Assembly (NCBI RefSeq): GCF_026314295.1
Contig: NZ_CP111108.1
Span: 1,364,001 to 1,428,000, forward strand
Source: Caproicibacterium sp. BJN0003
Lineage (GTDB): Bacteria; Bacillota; Clostridia; Oscillospirales; Acutalibacteraceae
Length of the DNA stretch: 64,000 nt
Direction of reading: 5' to 3'
Shown here: positions 35,402 through 44,389 of the stretch, piece by piece
Layout: every line of letters starts with the position of its first letter
Position numbering within the stretch: the stretch's first letter is position 1
Made by a program: the position numbers and the translations under genes
Notes under the pieces: model-generated
Database searches by the model: none
What the model was told of the DNA's origin: nothing
What the model saw: the letters and a program-made list of their open reading frames with translations, nothing else

Positions 35402-36148
35402 GTGACTGAATCCACAAATGAAAGCCTGGCCTTGCGTGTGCAATCGGGCGATACAGACGCCATAGCGCCATTATGGGAAGGCGTGAAAAGGTTTGCTTAT
35501 CAATTAACTTTCCGGTTCTTTGACCGGAGCCGAAAAGCTTGTGCTTCTTCCGGCGTGACATTAGAGGATTTGCAGCAGGAAGCCTTTCTGGCCGTACTGG
35601 ACGCCGCAGGAGACTACAAAGAGGACAAAGAATATAAATTTACGTCTTATTTGTACTACCACCTAAAGAACCATTTCATGACGGCAATCGGAATGCGTAC
35701 CAATGCAAAGAAACCGTTAAATTGTTCGGATAGTCTTGACAAGCCTTTGCCCGGTGTTGAGGACTTAACTTTAAGTGATTCTATACAAGACCCTGCAGCT
35801 GATCAGAGCTTTGAGATTGTGGAAAATGCCGAATACATAAAGGAACTTCACGGCGCCCTACAGAAATCTCTCGATGTTCTGGAACAGCGGGAACGGGAAG
35901 TTATCACAGAAAAGTATTATGATGGCCTAACCCTGGCACAGATCGGCGAGATGCACGGGATCGTCGGCAGCCGGGCAAGGCAGATTCAAGGCCGAGCGCT
36001 TTCCCATATGAGAACGAAAGGGCGAAAGTACCTTCTATCTTTTATTCCAGACTATAGCAGAGCATACGCCGGGACGGGCTTTTCGGCGTGGGAATGGAGA
36101 GGCAGCATTGAAGAAAGACTCATGGAGCGGGCAAAAATCAGATTATAA
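35402..36148 (+). CDS. Sigma-70-like factor of the element
   Basis: 248 aa. Region 2 is at about 50-100 (LEDLQQEAFLAVLDAAGDYKEDKEYKFTSYL pattern) and region 4 at about 160-210 (LEQREREVITEKYYDGLTLAQIGE, then SRARQIQGRALSHMR). There is no region 1.1 or 3 of housekeeping factors, so it is an alternative, ECF-like or phage-type factor. Start GTG 35402 follows TAGGAGG. It is the last gene of the late unit and may turn on element or helper genes. Confidence 0.85.
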   Translation: MTESTNESLALRVQSGDTDAIAPLWEGVKRFAYQLTFRFFDRSRKACASSGVTLEDLQQEAFLAVLDAAGDYKEDKEYKFTSYLYYHLKNHFMTAIGMRTNAKKPLNCSDSLDKPLPGVEDLTLSDSIQDPAADQSFEIVENAEYIKELHGALQKSLDVLEQREREVITEKYYDGLTLAQIGEMHGIVGSRARQIQGRALSHMRTKGRKYLLSFIPDYSRAYAGTGFSAWEWRGSIEERLMERAKIRL

Positions 36149-36177
36149 AAGGGGAGTCAAATTTCGTCCCCCTTTGC
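36147..36177 (+). terminator. Terminator after the sigma-like gene
   Basis: AAAGGGGA (36148-36155) pairs with TCCCCCTTT (36167-36175) right after the stop codon. The T-run is short, so strength is uncertain. Confidence 0.55.
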
Positions 36178-36186
36178 TATCCTTTT

Positions 36187-36220
36187 GGATTGGCTATGGG
36201 CGAGAGCCATAGCGGAATCC
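36187..36220. repeat. Strong hairpin near the right end of the element
   Basis: GGATT and GCTATGG pair with CCATAGC and AATCC around a seven-base loop. There is no T-run behind it, so it is not a simple terminator. It lies 150 bp from the right core. Confidence 0.5.
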
Positions 36221-36288
36221 GATTTTGGATTTACCCTGCCTCAAATTTGAGGCGCCCTGCCCCTTGAATTTGAGAATCAGCCATATAA

Positions 36289-36306
36289 TAGAACCATTAT
36301 AGAACC
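36289..36306 (+). repeat. Right pair of integrase arm-type sites
   Basis: TAGAACC occurs at 36289-36295 and 36300-36306, within a tandem ATAGAACCATT repeat, 11 bp apart and about 63-80 bp from the right core. It matches the left pair in sequence, spacing and strand. Confidence 0.65.
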
Positions 36307-36318
36307 ATTAGGCAAAAT

Positions 36319-36361
36319 AAAAAGCCAGCAACCCGCATTATAAGCGGATTGTTGGCTTTTT
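36319..36361. terminator. Terminator between the element and guaA
   Basis: AAAAAGCCAGCAA (36319-36331) pairs with TTGTTGGCTTTTT (36349-36361), with an inner CCGC/GCGG stem and T-runs on both strands. It lies inside the element next to the core, so after insertion the element supplies the guaA terminator. Confidence 0.8.
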
Positions 36362-36366
36362 CTATA

Positions 36367-37905
36367 TCATTCCCACTCGATTGTGGCGGGTGGCTTTGAA
36401 GTAATATCGTAAACGACACGGTTCACATTTGGCACTTCATTAATAATTCTACTGGAAACCTTTTCTAGAAGATCATACGGCACCCGCGCCCACTCTGCGG
36501 TCATGAAGTCAGAAGTCGTTACCCCGCGCAGCGCAATCGTATTGGAATAAGTTCTGCCATCTCCCATAACACCTACACTACGGATACCGGTAAGAACCGC
36601 AAAATACTGATTAATCGACCGGTCAAGCCCCGCATTTGCGATTTCCTCCCTAAAAATTGCGTCTGCTTCCTGCAAAAGTGCTACCTTTTCTTCTGTAACT
36701 TCTCCGAGAATTCGAATTCCAAGCCCCGGTCCTGGGAATGGCTGCCGCCAAACGAGAAAATCCGGAATTCCAAGTTCTGTACCAACTTTGCGTACTTCGT
36801 CTTTAAACAGATCACGCAGAGGTTCAACAAGTCCTTCGAACCCGATATCTTTTGGAAGGCCACCTACATTATGATGGCTCTTAATGACTGCTGCATTTCC
36901 GGTTCCACTTTCTACTACATCGGGATAAATTGTTCCCTGACAGAGGAATTCTACTTTCCCAAGTTTTTTAGCTTCCTCTTCGAAGACACGAATAAAACCT
37001 TCTCCGATAATCTTTCGTTTCTTCTCTGGTTCTGTGACCCCTTTAAGACGACTTAAAAACTTTTCTCCAGCATTTACACGAATTAAATTGATGTCAAATT
37101 GCTTGCGAAAAACCTGTTCAACCTCATCGCCTTCATTTTTCCGCATCATTCCATGATCCACAAAAATACAGGTCAAATTCTTTCCGATCGCTTTGTGTAC
37201 CAAAACTGCAGCAACACTGCTATCTACTCCGCCGGAAAGTCCGCAGACAACTTTTTTATCCCCTACTTGCGCGCGAATGGAAGCAACTGCTTCCTCAACA
37301 AAAGAACTCATCACCCAATCGCCATTGCACTTACACGCTCCATAAAGGAAATTTTTCAAAATCTGCTGTCCATATTCGGTGTGCTGCACTTCCGGATGCA
37401 TCTGAACCGCATAAAGATTCTTTTCCAGCTGTTCCATCGCCGCTACCGGGCAATGTACACTTTTGGCTGTAACGGAAAATCCTTTTGGCACCGCAGCAAT
37501 ATAATCAGTATGACTCATCCAGCAAACCGATTTTTCAGGAACATCACGGAAAAGGACAGTATCTTTTTCATGTGCAAATTCGGTATGACCATATTCACGC
37601 ACTTCACTCTTGCAAACTTTTCCACCAAGCAAATAGGCCATTAACTGAGCTCCGTAGCAGATTCCTAAAATTGGTATTCCCAGTTCAAAAATCTGAGGAT
37701 CACAAGAGGGCGAATCTTCGCCATAAACACTGTTGGCCCCTCCAGTAAAAATGATTCCACAGTATCCTGCTTCTTGAATCGCTTTAAGTGAGGTCTTATA
37801 AGATTTTATCTCACAATACACATTACATTCACGAACACGTCGGGCAATCAGTTGACAATACTGACCGCCAAAATCCAAAACCAGAATTTTTTCTTTTCTT
37901 AACAT
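36367..37905 (-). CDS. guaA: GMP synthase (glutamine-hydrolysing)
   Basis: 512 aa, complete. It converts XMP to GMP. The glutaminase domain has the nucleophile Cys in GICYGAQ and His/Glu in QMHPEVQ; the ATP pyrophosphatase has GLSGGVDSS; the dimerisation domain ends in PPATIEWE. Its last codons carry the element's attachment core, so the final residues are now supplied by the element but are unchanged. ATG 37905 follows GGGGG. Confidence 0.97.
   Translation of the reverse strand: MLRKEKILVLDFGGQYCQLIARRVRECNVYCEIKSYKTSLKAIQEAGYCGIIFTGGANSVYGEDSPSCDPQIFELGIPILGICYGAQLMAYLLGGKVCKSEVREYGHTEFAHEKDTVLFRDVPEKSVCWMSHTDYIAAVPKGFSVTAKSVHCPVAAMEQLEKNLYAVQMHPEVQHTEYGQQILKNFLYGACKCNGDWVMSSFVEEAVASIRAQVGDKKVVCGLSGGVDSSVAAVLVHKAIGKNLTCIFVDHGMMRKNEGDEVEQVFRKQFDINLIRVNAGEKFLSRLKGVTEPEKKRKIIGEGFIRVFEEEAKKLGKVEFLCQGTIYPDVVESGTGNAAVIKSHHNVGGLPKDIGFEGLVEPLRDLFKDEVRKVGTELGIPDFLVWRQPFPGPGLGIRILGEVTEEKVALLQEADAIFREEIANAGLDRSINQYFAVLTGIRSVGVMGDGRTYSNTIALRGVTTSDFMTAEWARVPYDLLEKVSSRIINEVPNVNRVVYDITSKPPATIEWE
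36369..36378. repeat. Right attachment core in the guaA 3' end
   Basis: ATTCCCACTC, the same as 28135-28144 and in the same direction. On the minus strand it encodes the end of GuaA (GAG TGG GAA TGA). The 3' end of guaA is a known integration target for several mobile elements. Confidence 0.8.
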
Positions 37906-37953
37906 CTATTTTTCCCCCATCGGAAATCCGACGAACTTTCAAGCGGTCGGAAT

Positions 37954-39786
37954 TTATTCAACCGTTACAGATTTTGCAAGATTCCTTGGTTTATCAATGT
38001 CACAGCCTTTTAAAGATGCTACATAATAAGCGAACAGCTGCAGAGGAATCACCGCCAACGACGGCAGCATCATATCACAGGCCTGTGGAACACAAAATTC
38101 ATAATCTACCTGTTCCTTCTTAATCCGCTCTTTATTTGCTTCTATAGTCAGCCCCCATACAACAGCTCCGCGGGCTTTTACCTCTTTTACATTGCTCATC
38201 AATTTGTCAAAAAGAATATTCTGTGTTGCCAATGCAATAACAAGTGTCCCATCTTCAATCAGGCTGATTGGACCATGTTTTAGTTCGCCGGCTGCATATG
38301 CTTCAGAATGGATATAAGAAATTTCCTTCAGTTTTAAGCTGCCTTCCAGACTCATTGCATAATCAAGATTTCTGCCAATAAAGAAGACATTCTTGGAATT
38401 GAATTCACGGCTTGCAAGATACTGTATTTTGCTCTTTTGCTCCAAAATTTGCTGAACTTTTTCAGGGAGCGCCTTGAGCTCGTTGATATAATATTGATAA
38501 TGGACAGCGTCAATCGTTCCTAAAAGATCGCCCATATAAATGGTCAACATATAAATCATGGCAAGCTGCGTACTATATGCCTTAGTGGAAGCAACTGCAA
38601 TTTCCGGACCTGCCCAAGTATAAAGTACATCATCCGACTCGTTTGCAATGGAGGAGCCAACTACATTGACAATGGAAATTGTGCGGGCGCCTAACTTTTT
38701 AGACTCTCTCAAAGCAGCCAACGTATCTGCCGTCTCGCCGGACTGACTGATCACCAAAACTAAAGTCTTATCATCAATCAGCGGCGTACGATAACGAAAT
38801 TCGGAAGCAACATCCACCTCTACCGGCTTACGCAAATGTTTTTCCATGATATACTTTGCGACGACGCCAACATGATATGCAGTTCCACACGCAACGATAA
38901 AAATTCGATCAAACTCTTCCAGCTGCTTTTTGGTAAGCTTTACATCGTCCAAAACGATTTTCCCCTCTTTAATGCGGGGCTTAACGGTATCACGAATCGC
39001 TTTTGGCTGTTCCATAATCTCTTTTGCCATAAAGTGTTCATATCCACCTTTTTCCGCAGCAGAAATATCCCAGTCAATATGTTCTGCTTTTTTGGGGATC
39101 CGCTCTTTATTGGTATTATAAACTTCTACGCCCTGACGAGACAAAACCGCAATTTCATTTTCCTCTAAGCGATTAATTTCTCTGGTACGGTTGAGAATTG
39201 CCGGTACATCAGATGCGATATAATTCTCTCCATTTCCGAGGCCAATAATCAAAGGACTATCTTTTCTCACCGCATAAAGGTGCTCCGGATCATCTTCGCA
39301 AATAATCCCCAGCGCATATGCTCCTTCTATCCGATTCAGCACTTTGATCAGAGCATCAATCACACTACCCTCGTAATAATATTCTAAGAGCTGTGCAACC
39401 ACTTCTGTATCAGTCTCAGAAACAAACTTAGCGCCTTTTTCAATCAAAAATTCTTTTAAAGAAATGTAATTTTCAATAATTCCATTATGGACGACCGCAA
39501 ATTTTCCAGAGCCGCTAACCTGTGGATGTGCATTCACATTACTAGGGGCTCCGTGAGTTGCCCAACGAGTATGGCCAATTCCAACCGTTCCTGGGACATC
39601 CACCCCATTATGAATCAGTTCCTCTAATACTTTTAAACGCCCCTTGGTTTTCGCAACTTGAAGGTGCGTTCCATTATAAACTGCAACACCGGCTGAATCA
39701 TATCCGCGATATTCCAGTTTTTCAAGACCGGTCAACAAAATCGGTGTCGCCTGATCATCTCCAATATATCCGACGATCCCACACAT
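37954..39786 (-). CDS. glmS: Glucosamine-6-phosphate synthase (isomerising)
   Basis: About 610 aa. It makes glucosamine-6-phosphate from fructose-6-phosphate and glutamine, the first step to cell wall amino sugars. The mature N-terminal Cys (MCGIVGYIG) is the glutaminase nucleophile; two SIS domains follow (SQSGETADTLAAL, GRNLDYAMSLEGSLKLKEISY); the end DKPRNLAKSVTVE is typical. The start is ATG 39786 after AAAGGAG, 12 codons after the frame opens. No glmS ribozyme is seen. Confidence 0.97.
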   Translation of the reverse strand: MCGIVGYIGDDQATPILLTGLEKLEYRGYDSAGVAVYNGTHLQVAKTKGRLKVLEELIHNGVDVPGTVGIGHTRWATHGAPSNVNAHPQVSGSGKFAVVHNGIIENYISLKEFLIEKGAKFVSETDTEVVAQLLEYYYEGSVIDALIKVLNRIEGAYALGIICEDDPEHLYAVRKDSPLIIGLGNGENYIASDVPAILNRTREINRLEENEIAVLSRQGVEVYNTNKERIPKKAEHIDWDISAAEKGGYEHFMAKEIMEQPKAIRDTVKPRIKEGKIVLDDVKLTKKQLEEFDRIFIVACGTAYHVGVVAKYIMEKHLRKPVEVDVASEFRYRTPLIDDKTLVLVISQSGETADTLAALRESKKLGARTISIVNVVGSSIANESDDVLYTWAGPEIAVASTKAYSTQLAMIYMLTIYMGDLLGTIDAVHYQYYINELKALPEKVQQILEQKSKIQYLASREFNSKNVFFIGRNLDYAMSLEGSLKLKEISYIHSEAYAAGELKHGPISLIEDGTLVIALATQNILFDKLMSNVKEVKARGAVVWGLTIEANKERIKKEQVDYEFCVPQACDMMLPSLAVIPLQLFAYYVASLKGCDIDKPRNLAKSVTVE

Positions 39787-39826
39787 AAGGGTCACTCCTT
39801 TCAAAACACTTCTAAGAACCAAAGCA

Positions 39827-39860
39827 GCGCCAGCACCTTTTAAACATCCGATGCTGACGC
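39827..39860 (-). terminator. Hairpin between purA and glmS
   Basis: GCGTCAGCA pairs with TGCTGGCGC on the minus strand. The T-rich tail is weak, so it may only reduce read-through from purA into glmS. Confidence 0.45.
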
Positions 39861-39876
39861 CTAGCTTTTGGTCACA

Positions 39877-41154
39877 TTAACGATAGATAATATCGCTGCG
39901 CGAAGGTCCGTTGGAAATCATCTTAAATGGCACCCCAACAGCCTTTTCCGCAAATTCAATATAGCGGCGGCAATTCTCCGGCAAATCTTCATACTTCTTA
40001 ATTCCCCGGATATCACACTTCCAACCCGGCAGCTTTTTAATCACCGGCTTGCAGCGTTTTAGTTGTGCAGTCGGCGGGAAATAATCGATCTGTTTTCCAT
40101 CCAACTCATAAGCAACACAAACCGGGATTTCATCCAAATACCCCAAGACATCCAGAACAGTAAACGCAACTTCTGTAGCATACTGAGCACGAACGCCATA
40201 ACGCGTTGCGACTAAATCCAGCCAGCCAACACGACGAGGTCTGCCAGTAGTGGCACCAAACTCTCCGCCATCGCCGCCTCTACGGCGCAATTCATCTGCT
40301 TCGTCTCCAAAAATTTCACTGACAAATTCTCCTGCACCTACTGCGCTGGAATAAGCCTTGACAACCGTAATGATGTCTTTGATCTCATAAGGCGGAAGTC
40401 CCGCACCAATCGCTCCATAGCCTGCCAGCGTATTAGAAGAGGTCACCATTGGATAGATACCGAAATCCGGATCTTTCAAAGAACCAAGTTGGCCTTCCAG
40501 AAGGATCGTTTTATCTTCTTCCACTGCTTTATGCAGCAATTCGAAAGTATCTCCAACATAAGGATCCAACATTTCTTTATATTTCATCAGCTGACTATAA
40601 ACTTCTTCTACTGTCAGTTCCGGTTTATGATATAAATTCTTAAAAAGTGCATTTTTGATTGCAACGATCCGTTCAATGCGATCTTTTAAAGATGCTTCAT
40701 CTCCATAAAGTTCTGCAATCTGGAATCCAATTTTTGCAAATTTATCCGAATAGAACGGAGCAATTCCGGACTTTGTAGAACCATAGGATTTTCCGGCAAG
40801 ACGTGCTTCCTCATAAGTATCCTGCAAAATATGATACGGCATTACAACCTGTGCCCGGTTGGAAACTACAATGTGTGGCTTTGGCACTCCGCGAGATTCC
40901 AGATCGGCAATTTCTTTTACAAACCGTTCCGGACTTAAAGCGACTCCGTTACCTATTACATTTGTAATATGATCGTAGAACACACCGGAAGGAAGCTGAT
41001 GCAGGGCAAATTTTCCATAATCATTGATAATGGTATGACCTGCATTTGCGCCTCCCTGAAAGCGAATGACAATATCGGAATTGGCAGCTTCCACATCCGT
41101 AATTTTACCTTTTCCTTCGTCGCCCCAGTTAGCTCCTACAATTGCTTTAATCAT
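39877..41154 (-). CDS. purA: Adenylosuccinate synthetase
   Basis: 425 aa. It joins IMP and aspartate using GTP, the first step to AMP. The P-loop NWGDEGKGK, GANAGHT, QLPSG and the C-terminal GPSRSDIIYR are clear. Purine genes purB, purF and purC lie upstream in the same direction. The ATG follows GGAG at a longer than usual distance (about 12 bases). Confidence 0.96.
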   Translation of the reverse strand: MIKAIVGANWGDEGKGKITDVEAANSDIVIRFQGGANAGHTIINDYGKFALHQLPSGVFYDHITNVIGNGVALSPERFVKEIADLESRGVPKPHIVVSNRAQVVMPYHILQDTYEEARLAGKSYGSTKSGIAPFYSDKFAKIGFQIAELYGDEASLKDRIERIVAIKNALFKNLYHKPELTVEEVYSQLMKYKEMLDPYVGDTFELLHKAVEEDKTILLEGQLGSLKDPDFGIYPMVTSSNTLAGYGAIGAGLPPYEIKDIITVVKAYSSAVGAGEFVSEIFGDEADELRRRGGDGGEFGATTGRPRRVGWLDLVATRYGVRAQYATEVAFTVLDVLGYLDEIPVCVAYELDGKQIDYFPPTAQLKRCKPVIKKLPGWKCDIRGIKKYEDLPENCRRYIEFAEKAVGVPFKMISNGPSRSDIIYR

Positions 41155-41341
41155 AAATAAACATCTACTCCGCCGCGCCGCTACGGGAACTCTTTGGGCT
41201 GCCCTACGGCTGGATTTAGACAGCCTTATTGTTTAATTTAACTGTATCAACCCATACAGTTTAGCATAAAATGACCTAAAAGAAAAGCTTATAACCGAAA
41301 ATTCATAAAATGGTCACGCTTTTCCCAAATAACTTTTCTTT

Positions 41342-42772
41342 TTAAACCGTAATCTCTTCCGCCTGATCTTTAAGCGTTTGATACCGCTGCAAAACAGGTG
41401 CAACCGTTTCGTTTAAAAATTCAGTTGTTTGTTCCGGCGCACGGCCTACATATTTCTCAGGCTTTACAATTTTCTTTAATTCTTCCATTGTAACCCCAAA
41501 GGCCGGGTCCGCAGCAATTCTTGAGAGCAGGTCATTTTCTCCGCCCTCTTCTTTGACAACACGGCTCGCTGCCATGGAATGGACCCGAATCTTTTCATGC
41601 AGTTCCTGACGATCCGCTCCGCGCTTCACGGCATCCATCATGATATTTTCGGTCGCCATAAAGGGCAGTTCCCTCTCTAGATGTTGGCGGATCACCTTCG
41701 GATAAACCACCAAGCCATCTGCAACATTGCGGTAAAGATTCAAAATTCCATCCACAGCGAGGAACGCTTCCGGAACTGAAATCCTCTTATTAGCAGAATC
41801 GTCCAACGTACGCTCAAACCATTGGGTTGCTGCCGTAATACAGGGATTGAGGCTATCCACCATCACATAACGGGATAAAGAAGCAATCCGCTCACTGCGC
41901 ATCGGATTGCGCTTATAAGCCATCGCAGAAGATCCAATTTGATTCTTTTCAAACGGCTCTTCTACTTCTTTGAGATGCTGCAGCAAACGAATATCATTGG
42001 AAAATTTTGAAGCAGACTGCGCAACTCCGCAGAGAACTCCCAGGACCTGACTATCCACTTTTCTAGAATAAGTCTGTCCGGAAACCGGATAAACATCGGA
42101 AAAGCCCATTTTTTCAGCGATTTTGCGATCCAGCGCCTTTACTTTTTCATGATCACCGTCGAAAAGTTCCAAAAAGCTTGCCTGTGTCCCGGTCGTTCCC
42201 TTGCTGCCAAGGAGCTTCATTTTACTGATGCGGTACTCGATTTCATCTAAATCCAGCAGCAAATCCTGCATCCAGAGTGTTGCGCGTTTTCCGACCGTTG
42301 TCGGTTGTGCCGGCTGAAAATGCGTAAATGCCAATGTCGGAAGATCCTTATAACGGTCGGCAAAATTTCGCAGAACACGCAGAACTTCCACAACTTTATT
42401 CCGGACAATTTTCAGTGCTTCCGTCATTAGGATCAAATCCGTGTTATCTCCTACATAGCAAGAAGTAGCACCCAGATGGATAATCGGCTCTGCCTTCGGA
42501 CACTGCTGTCCATATGCATAAACATGGCTCATCACATCATGACGCACCAGTTTTTCACGAGCTTCGGCAACCTCATAATTAATATCGTCCTGATGGGCTT
42601 TGAGCTCATCAACCTGCTCCTGTGTCACCGGAAGTCCCAGTTCCATCTCAGACTCTGCGAGTACAACCCACAAACGACGCCAGGTACGAAATTTTTTATC
42701 AGGAGAAAACAAATATTTCATTTCCTTATCTGCATAACGGGCGGATAAAGGAGACTCATAGGTATCTTTCAA
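41342..42772 (-). CDS. purB: Adenylosuccinate lyase
   Basis: 476 aa. It acts twice in purine synthesis, releasing fumarate from SAICAR and from adenylosuccinate. The fumarase-superfamily signature GSSAMAYKRNPMRSE and the active-site region HLGATSCYVGDN are present. The start TTG 42772 is supported by GGAGG seven bases upstream. purF ends 16 bp upstream. Confidence 0.95.
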   Translation of the reverse strand: MKDTYESPLSARYADKEMKYLFSPDKKFRTWRRLWVVLAESEMELGLPVTQEQVDELKAHQDDINYEVAEAREKLVRHDVMSHVYAYGQQCPKAEPIIHLGATSCYVGDNTDLILMTEALKIVRNKVVEVLRVLRNFADRYKDLPTLAFTHFQPAQPTTVGKRATLWMQDLLLDLDEIEYRISKMKLLGSKGTTGTQASFLELFDGDHEKVKALDRKIAEKMGFSDVYPVSGQTYSRKVDSQVLGVLCGVAQSASKFSNDIRLLQHLKEVEEPFEKNQIGSSAMAYKRNPMRSERIASLSRYVMVDSLNPCITAATQWFERTLDDSANKRISVPEAFLAVDGILNLYRNVADGLVVYPKVIRQHLERELPFMATENIMMDAVKRGADRQELHEKIRVHSMAASRVVKEEGGENDLLSRIAADPAFGVTMEELKKIVKPEKYVGRAPEQTTEFLNETVAPVLQRYQTLKDQAEEITV

Positions 42773-42787
42773 AAGAAGTCCTCCAAA

Positions 42788-44242
42788 TCACTTAATTTTC
42801 TGAATTGGCCTGCAATAATCATTCATTTTATCTGCTATATTAAAGTCAGGCGTCGGCGCGGGATAATGGCCTGAGAAGCAAGCATCGCAGAACCCATCTT
42901 TAATTCCGAGCATCGCCGGCAAATTTTCAACATGCAGATAATCGATAGAATCCGCAAAGCTCATCTTGCCGATCTCTTCCACCGTATGATGGCACGCAAT
43001 CAGATTGGATTTATCCGGAATATCTGTTCCGTAATAGCACGGCCATAAAAACGGCGGTGAGCTGATTCGCAGATGCACTTCTTTTGCACCGGCCTTTTTC
43101 AGCATAGTGACAATATGAGCACAGGTGGTTCCACGCACAATGGAATCATCCAGCATCACAACTCTTTTTCCGCGGAAAGCATCCGGAATCAAATTCAGTT
43201 TTAACCGTACACTGCGTTCCCGTTCCAACTGAGTCGGTTTAATAAAAGTACGACCGATATAGTTATTCTTAACAATTCCCTTTTGATAAGGAATCCCTGA
43301 AGCTTCTGAATAACCGATTGCTGCATCAATACCCGATTCCGGAACACCGATTACGATATCGGCATCCACTGGGCTCTGCTGATAGAGTAAATGTCCTGCA
43401 CGTTTTCTCGCTTCATAAACATTGATTCCATCAATTACGCTATCCGGACGCGCAAAATAAATATATTCGAATACGCAAAGTGATTTTTTCACATTGACCG
43501 GATCATGAATTGTCTTAAGACCGCTTGCGTCCGCCATGACAATCTCACCGGGTTCTACATCACGGACGAATTCCGCTCCAACTGCATCCAGGGCACAAGT
43601 TTCTGATGCAAAAACATACGTTTTATGTCCGATTCTCCCGATAACAAGCGGGCGGAACCCATGAGGATCACGAGCCGCAATCAGCTTTTGCGGGCTCATA
43701 ACGATCAATGAATAAGACCCTTGAATCTTTGGTAATGCACGATGGACTGCCTCTTCAATAGAACCGCAGTTTACACGTTCCTGCGCAATCAGGTATGCAA
43801 TCACTTCGCTGTCGATCGTTGTCTGAAAAATGCAACCCTTTTGCACCAAATCCTGCTGAAGCTCATATGCGTTTGTCAGCGTCCCGTTGTGTGCAATTGC
43901 CAAAGTTCCCTTTACATACCGCATTACCAAAGGCTGTGCATTCTCTCGAATACTGGCACCGGCCGTCGAATAACGCACATGTGCACAAGCCATCTGGCCA
44001 GAGAAGCTGTCCAAGGTCTGTGTATTAAAAGCTTCTGAGACTAATCCCATATCTTTTGAATACGAGAATACCCCGCGATCATTGACTACAATTCCGCAGC
44101 TTTCCTGTCCGCGATGCTGCTGCGCCAAAAGTGCATTGTACGCTGCATAGGCTACATTGACGTCACCATCTGGACAACTAATGCCGAAAACGCCGCATTC
44201 CTCATGTGGCTTATCGTCATAAAGAAACTGTGTCGTGTTCAA
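42788..44242 (-). CDS. purF: Amidophosphoribosyltransferase
   Basis: 484 aa. It catalyses the first committed step of purine synthesis, from PRPP and glutamine. Cys16 (HEECGVFG) becomes the N-terminal nucleophile after a short propeptide is cut. The PRPP site is VVMLDDSIVRGTT. Late Cys residues (CDACFSGHYP) fit the 4Fe-4S type of the enzyme. Start TTG 44242 follows GGATGGTGAG. Confidence 0.96.
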   Translation of the reverse strand: MNTTQFLYDDKPHEECGVFGISCPDGDVNVAYAAYNALLAQQHRGQESCGIVVNDRGVFSYSKDMGLVSEAFNTQTLDSFSGQMACAHVRYSTAGASIRENAQPLVMRYVKGTLAIAHNGTLTNAYELQQDLVQKGCIFQTTIDSEVIAYLIAQERVNCGSIEEAVHRALPKIQGSYSLIVMSPQKLIAARDPHGFRPLVIGRIGHKTYVFASETCALDAVGAEFVRDVEPGEIVMADASGLKTIHDPVNVKKSLCVFEYIYFARPDSVIDGINVYEARKRAGHLLYQQSPVDADIVIGVPESGIDAAIGYSEASGIPYQKGIVKNNYIGRTFIKPTQLERERSVRLKLNLIPDAFRGKRVVMLDDSIVRGTTCAHIVTMLKKAGAKEVHLRISSPPFLWPCYYGTDIPDKSNLIACHHTVEEIGKMSFADSIDYLHVENLPAMLGIKDGFCDACFSGHYPAPTPDFNIADKMNDYCRPIQKIK

Positions 44243-44270
44243 AAACTCACCATCCTAATCAATCACGAAA

Positions 44271-44375
44271 TCCCCTAAAAATTCATTTACAGAATTTTTG
44301 GGGGCTTTCTTTTTGTTTCTTATTGGGAAATCGGGAAATCCCCCACTGGAAAAATATCCGGTGCGGGATTTCTGA
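44271..44375 (-). promoter_or_regulatory. Two hairpins between purC and purF
   Basis: CCCCTAAAAATTC pairs with GAATTTTTGGGG (about 44268-44300), and GGAAATCCC-type arms pair with GGGATTTC (about 44335-44373). They may be terminators, attenuators or mRNA processing sites between cotranscribed genes. No purine riboswitch pattern was seen. Confidence 0.45.
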
Positions 44376-44389
44376 TTTTTCATAAAATC

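Larger units (their letters stand above)
28135..36378. mobile_element. 8.2-kb integrative element at guaA, probable capsid-encoding phage satellite
   Basis: Bounded by direct core repeats at the guaA 3' end. Gene content in order: integrase and repressor (minus strand), then rightward Cro-like, excisionase-like, primase-polymerase/helicase, four small unknown genes, scaffold, major capsid protein, two small unknown genes and a sigma-like factor. Terminase, portal, head-tail and tail genes, holin and lysin are absent. This suits a satellite that makes its own shell but uses another phage for packaging, tails and release. It could also be a decayed prophage, but every gene is intact and closely packed. 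Confidence 0.85.

Noticed and set aside
28135-36378. Integrative conjugative element
   Set aside because: No relaxase, coupling protein or type IV secretion gene is present; the gene content is phage-like.
39787-39876. glmS ribozyme
   Set aside because: Only 90 bp separate purA and glmS, too short for the ribozyme, and none of its conserved core could be found; only a hairpin is present.
44243-44389. Purine riboswitch before purF
   Set aside because: The hairpins lack the conserved three-way junction of the purine aptamer.
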